From contig VXRI01000152.1 in assembly GCA_009838595.1 (NCBI GenBank), positions 1 to 10,965 of the forward strand: a DNA stretch of 10,965 nucleotides. Reading direction: 5' to 3'. Origin of the DNA: Chloroflexota bacterium. GTDB taxonomy: Bacteria; Chloroflexota; Dehalococcoidia; Lucifugimonadales; JADFKI01. The position numbers were made by a program, and so were the translations under genes. The notes under the pieces are model-generated. The model did not search any database, was not told where the DNA came from, and saw nothing but the letters and a program-made list of their open reading frames with translations. This document shows, in pieces, positions 6,685-10,965 of this stretch. Position 1 is the stretch's first letter. Every line of letters begins with the position of its first letter.

Positions 6685-7095
6685 CTAGTCCGCAGCCACC
6701 GAGTCATGTTCATACCACTCCGGACCTTCTTCGCCGGGTTCGGGCAGGACGAAGCCGCCTTCCATAGTTTGAGACGCTTTGCCCTCGGTTATCCTGCCGT
6801 CTATGTCGTCTCGCGAAATGCCGGTAATCTCCACGAATGCGCCCAGCAGTTCGCTGAGCAGCTGATCCTTGACCTCCTGCGGGCGTCCGGCACGGTTGCC
6901 GCCGTCCATGTAGTATGGCGTGCCGCTGTCGTAGCCGGTTTCGCCGCCCTCGGGATACTCGATGAACTCGCAGTGCACAAACGATCGAGGCGCACCCGTC
7001 TCACCGCAGTGAATGTCGGTGAATGCCTTGGCGACCGCCTTCCTTGTCTCGAATTCGACTGAGTCTTCCGGCACGATGCACTTGTAATACGGCAT
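6685..7095 (-). CDS. Tautomerase-superfamily protein, cis-3-chloroacrylate dehalogenase-like
   Basis: A 136-residue protein whose closest family I recognise is cis-CaaD. After Met removal it has the catalytic N-terminal proline (Pro1), and an ungapped comparison from memory gives AVAKAFTDIH with His28 at the cis-CaaD position. The R-A-G-R motif (Arg67, Arg70) matches the cis-CaaD pair Arg70/Arg73, and Glu111 in QTMEGGFVLPEPG matches Glu114. The residue aligned to cis-CaaD Tyr103 appears to be Arg100, so true dehalogenase activity is uncertain; a hydratase or isomerase of an unsaturated acid is equally possible. Start is supported by AGAGGGAGA just upstream. It follows a second tautomerase-like gene by 45 bases and is followed by a terminator. 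Confidence 0.82.
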   Translation of the reverse strand: MPYYKCIVPEDSVEFETRKAVAKAFTDIHCGETGAPRSFVHCEFIEYPEGGETGYDSGTPYYMDGGNRAGRPQEVKDQLLSELLGAFVEITGISRDDIDGRITEGKASQTMEGGFVLPEPGEEGPEWYEHDSVAAD

Positions 7096-7140
7096 TTATT
7101 CTCCCTCTATTTTATCCTCTTGTAACCTGTATTTGATTCG

Positions 7141-7464
7141 CTATTGCGGGTCGCGGACTGACACTATCAGCTCGTCCACGGAGCAGCCCGTCTCAGCGCG
7201 CCACATGTCCAAAAGCTGCTTCATGAAGTCCTCGCGCGTCTCTTGATCTATCGGCTCGGTGAGCTGCCCGCGAATCATCGACGTTGTGGATACTTCTCCT
7301 CCACGAAAGCCGAATCCGTTGCGAATTTCGTTGTACTCGAGCGGGATGCTGCCCGCATCGATGTCGAGCACCGATGCACTGATGCGCCTGATATTGGCAG
7401 CCAACTTGGCGCGAAGATCGTCAGGAACGACGCCTTCTTGCACGATGCATGTATAGTTTATCAA
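7141..7464 (-). CDS. Tautomerase-like protein lacking the catalytic proline
   Basis: A 107-residue protein starting at TTG, chosen because AAAAGGAG (7471-7478) lies six bases upstream; the open frame continues to 7683 but that part looks non-coding. The predicted order is strand (INYTCIVQEG), helix (DLRAKLAANIRRISASVL), strand, then strand (TSMIRGQL), helix (REDFMKQLLDMWRAETG) and strand (DELIVSVRD), the double beta-alpha-beta layout of the tautomerase superfamily. Its start MINYTCIVQEG lines up with MPYYKCIVPED of the next gene, but residue 2 is Ile rather than Pro. No counterpart of the His or Arg pair is evident. It may be a non-catalytic or regulatory partner subunit of its neighbour. The fold call is moderate; function is unknown. 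Confidence 0.65.
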   Translation of the reverse strand: MINYTCIVQEGVVPDDLRAKLAANIRRISASVLDIDAGSIPLEYNEIRNGFGFRGGEVSTTSMIRGQLTEPIDQETREDFMKQLLDMWRAETGCSVDELIVSVRDPQ

Positions 7465-7470
7465 GAGGCG

Positions 7471-7478
7471 CTCCTTTT
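7471..7478 (-). promoter_or_regulatory. Ribosome binding site fixing the TTG start at 7464
   Basis: On the leftward strand AAAAGGAG is followed after six bases by TTG. This places the start 73 codons inside the longest open frame and next to where homology to the neighbouring tautomerase begins. Confidence 0.65.
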
Positions 7479-7525
7479 CTGAGCAAACTTGCGACGACGG
7501 ACGCGGATCTATGACCGCCGTTGAG

Positions 7526-7553
7526 GTTATCACACGGCTTATTTTCCTGCAAA
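7526..7553 (-). promoter_or_regulatory. Candidate promoter of the tautomerase pair
   Basis: Leftward TTTGCA (7548-7553), 16-base spacer, then GATAAC (7526-7531) preceded by TGT, an extended -10 feature. It would give an untranslated leader of about 55 bases before the TTG start. Neither hexamer is a perfect match. Confidence 0.3.
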
Positions 7554-7672
7554 TGACACTCGCTTGGGTACCGTCTAAAAAGCGGTTGGAGATTCGCATG
7601 GAGAGAGGACTCTTGCATCCTAAATTGCGTACAGGCTTGTAATATGACGGATATTTCGGAACGTAAATACTG

Positions 7673-7702
7673 TTCAACAGCAATTCGGGAGAGTGTTATA
7701 GA
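7673..7702 (+). promoter_or_regulatory. Candidate promoter of the muconolactone-isomerase-like gene
   Basis: Rightward TTCAAC (7673-7678) lies 18 bases before TATAGA (7697-7702), which is preceded by TGT as an extended -10. The leader would be about 40 bases. A perfect TTGACA at 7717-7722 has no -10 at proper spacing. Confidence 0.3.
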
Positions 7703-7750
7703 ATGGCAGTTCCATATTGACAAGGATCTTGGTATGAAAGGAAACCACCA

Positions 7751-8032
7751 ATGCTATTCCTAGCGATAAGCAGCCCGCACCCGACGCGCCCGTCCGATGT
7801 GCGCGAGCAGCGCAAGTTATATTGGCCCTGGGCGCAGGACAAGCTGGACAAAGGGCTGGCGCGCGCATTCTACGCACGCACCGGACGCGGCGCGGTCGCG
7901 CTGTTCGATGTCGCATCCAATGAAGAATTACACCGGCTGCTGACCGAATGGTCGGAGATGATCCCGGCTGAGTTCGAGATTTACCCACTGCTGGATCCCG
8001 ATGCCGCTGTGCAGTTCCTGAACGAGGGCTAA
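7751..8032 (+). CDS. Small muconolactone-isomerase-like (dimeric ferredoxin-fold) protein
   Basis: A 93-residue protein starting MLFLAISSPHP and containing GAVALFDVASNEELHRLLTE (48-67) and FEIYPLLDPDAA (75-86). These match, in order, the first strand, the central 'FDVESNDELH' stretch and the final strand of muconolactone delta-isomerase and related ferredoxin-like dimers. Muconolactone isomerases shift a double bond in the beta-ketoadipate pathway, but many short relatives have no assigned substrate, so this is a fold-level call. ATG is supported by GAAAGGA eight bases upstream. It is divergent from the tautomerase pair with a 286-base shared upstream region, and convergent with the AttH-like gene. 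The neighbourhood of tautomerases and CoA enzymes favours a role in ring-cleavage or unsaturated-acid metabolism. Confidence 0.6.
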   Translation: MLFLAISSPHPTRPSDVREQRKLYWPWAQDKLDKGLARAFYARTGRGAVALFDVASNEELHRLLTEWSEMIPAEFEIYPLLDPDAAVQFLNEG

Positions 8033-8071
8033 TTTGAAGTAAGAGCTAATGCGTGAGCGATAGTGTGTAAA

Positions 8072-9271
8072 CTAGTCCGCGTACCCTGTCAGCTCGACGT
8101 AACCGCTGCCGCTGATTGGCTCGCTCGCTGAAGTGCCTTCGATCCGCACCGCGCCTTCCCAGTAGCGCACGATAGTGTCGAGTTCTTGGTCGCTGATGTA
8201 CGGTGTAATCACTATGTCCAGCGAGTCACCGGACGGATCAGAGGCAGAACCGTCATCGGACATGCGGAATCGCCAGCGCGATGGGTATGTGCCACCGTTC
8301 GGGCTTTCCCACCAGTCAAGCACATCCAGCCGAATATGCTTGCCGTCGATGCTGGCATAGCTGCCGTCCGTTTCGATCACCGTGCCCAAGTGCAGCGCGC
8401 GACCGTTGACATCGTGCGGGCGCAGCACGCCGTACATTATGTCGCGGCCATCGGACAATTGCATAGAGAACCAATCCCAACCCTCGTGTTCTGTGGATAG
8501 TTGCGTCGAACTCCATTCTCTATCCAGCCAGCTGAGCCCGCTTACCGCGAATGTCTGCCCGTTTAGAGTAATCGTCCCGTCGGTCGGCAAGCGTGTCAAT
8601 GAGTAGTAGTACGACGCCTCTCCATGTGAGAATCCCTTTCGGCTTAACCCACCTTCGCCGTTCAGCACGACGCCCTTCCCATCGCGCAGTGTCAGGTCGA
8701 TTCCGACACCTGCACTAGCGGCGTACAGGCGCATGGGCAGAGTGTCGTCGCCGGTTGCGGCAACAGACCAGTCTTCCAGCCACACTCGAAATGGCGTGGT
8801 TGGCGAACTCGCCGCGCCTGCCAAGCCGAGCGCATCGCGGCTGTATCGCTCGAAAGCGTAGAAGTCTTCATCTTGCACATCGGTCAGCGCGAAGTGCGCC
8901 GTGTACATCTGCCGCGCCGCCCAATCCGATGTGCGATCGAATTCGCCCGATGTTATGCCGACCCTGAAGAATGTCAGCTCGTAGCCGAAGTGCCTGCTGT
9001 CGTGCGTGTCGAGATTTCCGGTGAAATACCACCATTCGAGCGCGTAATCAGGATGCGGGCCATGGTCTTCAGGGAATGCAAATTGGCGCGGCGCGGTTAC
9101 GCTCTTGAATCCGGCGTCTGTCGTGCGCAGCGCATCGGGCAATGACAAGCTTGCGCTCACTTCCGCCTCGACTCCTGCGCGAGTTAGCGCATACACGGCG
9201 CCAGCCAGCGTCGCCATGACTATCGCAAGGCAAATCGCCGCAACCATGAGGCGCAACGAGCTATTCTTCAT
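8072..9271 (-). CDS. AttH/CrtC-like lipocalin-fold exported protein
   Basis: A 399-residue protein with an N-terminal hydrophobic segment (residues 7-29) that is either a signal peptide or a membrane anchor; there is no lipobox cysteine. The mature part carries the tandem lipocalin-like domain motifs of the AttH / carotenoid 1,2-hydratase family: EWWYFTG (79-85), FGYELTFFR (95-103), WLDREWSS (248-255), GWDWFSMQL (264-272) and YWEGAV with GSGYVELTGY (370-397). Despite the CrtC label many databases use, members next to ABC permeases are not carotenoid enzymes as far as is known. They are thought to bind a lipophilic ligand. The ATG lies inside the end of the permease gene (11-base overlap) with GAGGTG just upstream, indicating translational coupling and a shared export function. 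Confidence 0.88.
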   Translation of the reverse strand: MKNSSLRLMVAAICLAIVMATLAGAVYALTRAGVEAEVSASLSLPDALRTTDAGFKSVTAPRQFAFPEDHGPHPDYALEWWYFTGNLDTHDSRHFGYELTFFRVGITSGEFDRTSDWAARQMYTAHFALTDVQDEDFYAFERYSRDALGLAGAASSPTTPFRVWLEDWSVAATGDDTLPMRLYAASAGVGIDLTLRDGKGVVLNGEGGLSRKGFSHGEASYYYSLTRLPTDGTITLNGQTFAVSGLSWLDREWSSTQLSTEHEGWDWFSMQLSDGRDIMYGVLRPHDVNGRALHLGTVIETDGSYASIDGKHIRLDVLDWWESPNGGTYPSRWRFRMSDDGSASDPSGDSLDIVITPYISDQELDTIVRYWEGAVRIEGTSASEPISGSGYVELTGYAD

Positions 9272-10965
9272 GCAGCACCTCGGCGGGGGACGAGTACGAC
9301 ATTCGGATTGCGGGATAGATTGCTGCGAGCAGCGCGGCGGCGGCGGCGATGACGACCGCCTGTGCCAGAATGGTCGGGTAAATTCCCATGTCCATCGACC
9401 AGCCGAACGACCTGCGATTCACCACGAATATCAAAATCGCGCCTTGAATCAGTCCGAGCGGCACCGCGAGTATGCCCGCCGCTACGCCCATCAGCCCAGT
9501 CTGCGCGGTGAACATTAACCACACTTGGCGCGGTGTGAAGCCTATGGCGCGCAGCGTGCCGAACTCTGTGGCACGCTCCATCTGTATCGCCATCAGCGCG
9601 CTCAGCACGCCCACGAACGCCACACCGATGGATAGCGCGTGCACTACGGAAGTGATGGCAAAACTGCGCTCGAACACCTCCAGCGCGGCAGTCTTCAACT
9701 CGGCATTAGACCGTATCCTCGCATCCGCGTCGCTGCCGATAGCGCTATCCACTGACATCATTAGAGCGTCGATGCTAACACCATCAGCCGCGCTTACGCC
9801 GATTCCGGTCACTCTGTCGTCGTCCCAGAAGCGGTTGTACGCCTTGCGGCTTATCATCACCTTGCCGTTCGCGGAGTTTCGGTAGTCGTAGTATATGCCC
9901 GCCACAGGAAACTCGCGTACCCCTTCGCGCGTCAACAATCTGACCGTATCGCCCAAACCAATGCCGCTGCGATACGCAAACGGCTCCGACACTGCAACGG
10001 CATCGTCAGATTGCAACTTGTCCCAGATGAGCGCCGGATCGCCTTCCTTGAAAGTGTTATAGCGCGCGAAGTTGTCGAGAGTCGTGTCGAACGCGAGCAA
10101 CTCCACTTCGCCGCTTGGCGAGTTCACGGTGGCGTTTCTCACGGTTCGCACGCTTGCCACGCCGTCAAGGCTTCGTAGGCTATCGAGCAGCGCAGGCGAT
10201 AATCCGGACTCAGTCGCTTGTGAACTGAACGAAGCCGGCGAAATGTAGATGTCCGAGCCGAGCGAATTATCCAGCCATTGCACAACAGTGGCGCGAAAGC
10301 TTTGCACCATCGTGTCGATGGAAATTGTGATGGATATGGCGACTGCGAGCGCGGCTATTGCCACGGCGGTACGGCTGATGGACGCGGCGATTCCACGTGC
10401 CGCCATCGCTCCCATCGCACCGAACAACCTGCCCATCAGCGGCGTGAGTGCGCGGCTTATCAGGATGACCGCCGCCGGCGTGAGCATCGCGTAGCCAAGC
10501 ACGAGCGTCCCCACGCCGCCAAATGCTGGAAACAGCGACTTCACGGGCAGCAACACAAGTGCTGCGCCAACGACCATCAGTACGATACCGGCGATGGATA
10601 CGATTGGAGCAGCGCCTTTGTATCTGCTTTCGAGATTCGAACGCGATAGAGTGTCCCGTGCGGGAATGCCGGTCGCTTCGAGCGCGGGCACGAATGCCGC
10701 TGCCATCGTCGCGAACACGCCAAGCAGTGCGCCCTTGACAAGCGACCAAATTGGGATAGCCAGGTCTTGTACTGACACGACGAAGAAAAGATCGGTGATG
10801 GTCTGCGTTATGATATTTAGCACACCGCGCCCGATGACGATGCCTAGCAGTACGCCCACGACCGAGCTGACCACGCCAATGATGGCTGCCTCGCCAAGTA
10901 CCATGCCGAAGACCTGCCCGCGTGTAACTCCGATGGCGCGCAGTGCCCCGATGACCGGCCGCCGC
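9261..10965 (-). CDS. FtsX/MacB-type ABC transporter permease, N-terminal part cut by window edge
   Basis: The reading frame stays open to the right edge, giving 567 visible residues; an internal ATG at 10902-10904 is not the true start. Residues just inside the edge read RRPVIGALRAIGVTRGQVF, the conserved cytoplasmic loop of a first FtsX domain. The same loop recurs as RATEFGTLRAIGFTPRQVW in the second FtsX domain, showing the internal duplication. By eye there are eight hydrophobic segments, a large extracytoplasmic domain between the fifth and sixth (with DSLRSLDGVASV and GDTVRLL), and the C-terminal PAEVLHEE. This fits the last eight of ten segments of long YbbP-like permeases. Such proteins work with a MacB/LolD-like ATPase, expected upstream outside the window. 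It overlaps the AttH-like gene by 11 bases, suggesting joint handling of a lipophilic cargo (inference). Confidence 0.9.
   Translation of the reverse strand, partial: RRPVIGALRAIGVTRGQVFGMVLGEAAIIGVVSSVVGVLLGIVIGRGVLNIITQTITDLFFVVSVQDLAIPIWSLVKGALLGVFATMAAAFVPALEATGIPARDTLSRSNLESRYKGAAPIVSIAGIVLMVVGAALVLLPVKSLFPAFGGVGTLVLGYAMLTPAAVILISRALTPLMGRLFGAMGAMAARGIAASISRTAVAIAALAVAISITISIDTMVQSFRATVVQWLDNSLGSDIYISPASFSSQATESGLSPALLDSLRSLDGVASVRTVRNATVNSPSGEVELLAFDTTLDNFARYNTFKEGDPALIWDKLQSDDAVAVSEPFAYRSGIGLGDTVRLLTREGVREFPVAGIYYDYRNSANGKVMISRKAYNRFWDDDRVTGIGVSAADGVSIDALMMSVDSAIGSDADARIRSNAELKTAALEVFERSFAITSVVHALSIGVAFVGVLSALMAIQMERATEFGTLRAIGFTPRQVWLMFTAQTGLMGVAAGILAVPLGLIQGAILIFVVNRRSFGWSMDMGIYPTILAQAVVIAAAAALLAAIYPAIRMSYSSPAEVLHEE

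Noticed and set aside
7465..7683. A 73-codon upstream extension of the Pro-less tautomerase frame
   Set aside because: The extension has no recognisable similarity and its ATG lacks a good ribosome binding site, while AAAAGGAG six bases before TTG at 7464 marks the start at the point where homology begins.
7717..7722. A perfect TTGACA before the small isomerase-like gene
   Set aside because: No -10-like hexamer lies 16-18 bases downstream; that position is already at the ribosome binding site.
10267..10749. Open frames on both strands overlapping the ABC permease (160 and 123 codons)
   Set aside because: They are out of frame with the permease, rich in Arg/His/Ser without motifs, as expected for shadow frames in G+C-rich DNA.
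1..10965. CRISPR arrays, tRNA genes, insertion sequences
   Set aside because: No regularly spaced repeats, no cloverleaf-like segments with a T-loop signature and no transposase motifs were seen by eye.

Overview
The window looks like a bacterial chromosome segment of fairly high G+C, with a visibly A+T-richer left end. Spot counts on single 60-base lines give about 48% G+C at 61-120 and 70% at 2581-2640. I would guess an uncultured environmental lineage such as Chloroflexota (Dehalococcoidia/SAR202-like). The basis is only the gene mix: a catabolic set of CoA ligase, medium-chain reductase, hotdog thioesterase and tautomerases, plus an AttH/permease pair. That guess is weak, because no rRNA or marker gene is present.

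Left block (1-2060, A+T-richer, probably acquired): a HicA toxin and a HicB-type antitoxin overlap by 4 bases. HicB stops where related antitoxins usually continue into a DNA-binding domain. It abuts, tail to tail with no spacer (TAATTA), a gene for a stand-alone type I restriction HsdR_N-like PD-(D/E)XK nuclease. That protein carries a low-complexity linker and two copies of an unrecognised C-terminal domain of about 120 residues. This is the most defence-like and least described part of the window.

Middle block: nudC (NADH pyrophosphatase / NAD-RNA decapping) reads rightward from a TTG start with a strong ribosome binding site. It converges on a leftward run of three genes transcribed in the order PaaI-type thioesterase, zinc-less medium-chain reductase, AMP-forming acyl-CoA ligase. 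A second leftward unit lies upstream of that run, with two tautomerase-superfamily genes: a Pro1-lacking member followed by a cis-CaaD-like member. A hairpin-plus-T-tract terminator and a candidate promoter separate the two units. Divergent from the tautomerases is a small ferredoxin-fold, muconolactone-isomerase-like protein. Together these genes suggest breakdown of an aromatic, unsaturated or halogenated acid through CoA thioesters. The substrate cannot be read from the sequence.

Right block: a leftward pair made of a large FtsX/MacB-type ABC permease, cut by the right window edge, overlapping by 11 bases an AttH/CrtC-like lipocalin-fold exported protein. An ATP-binding subunit would be expected just outside the window. 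No tRNA, rRNA, CRISPR array or insertion sequence was seen.
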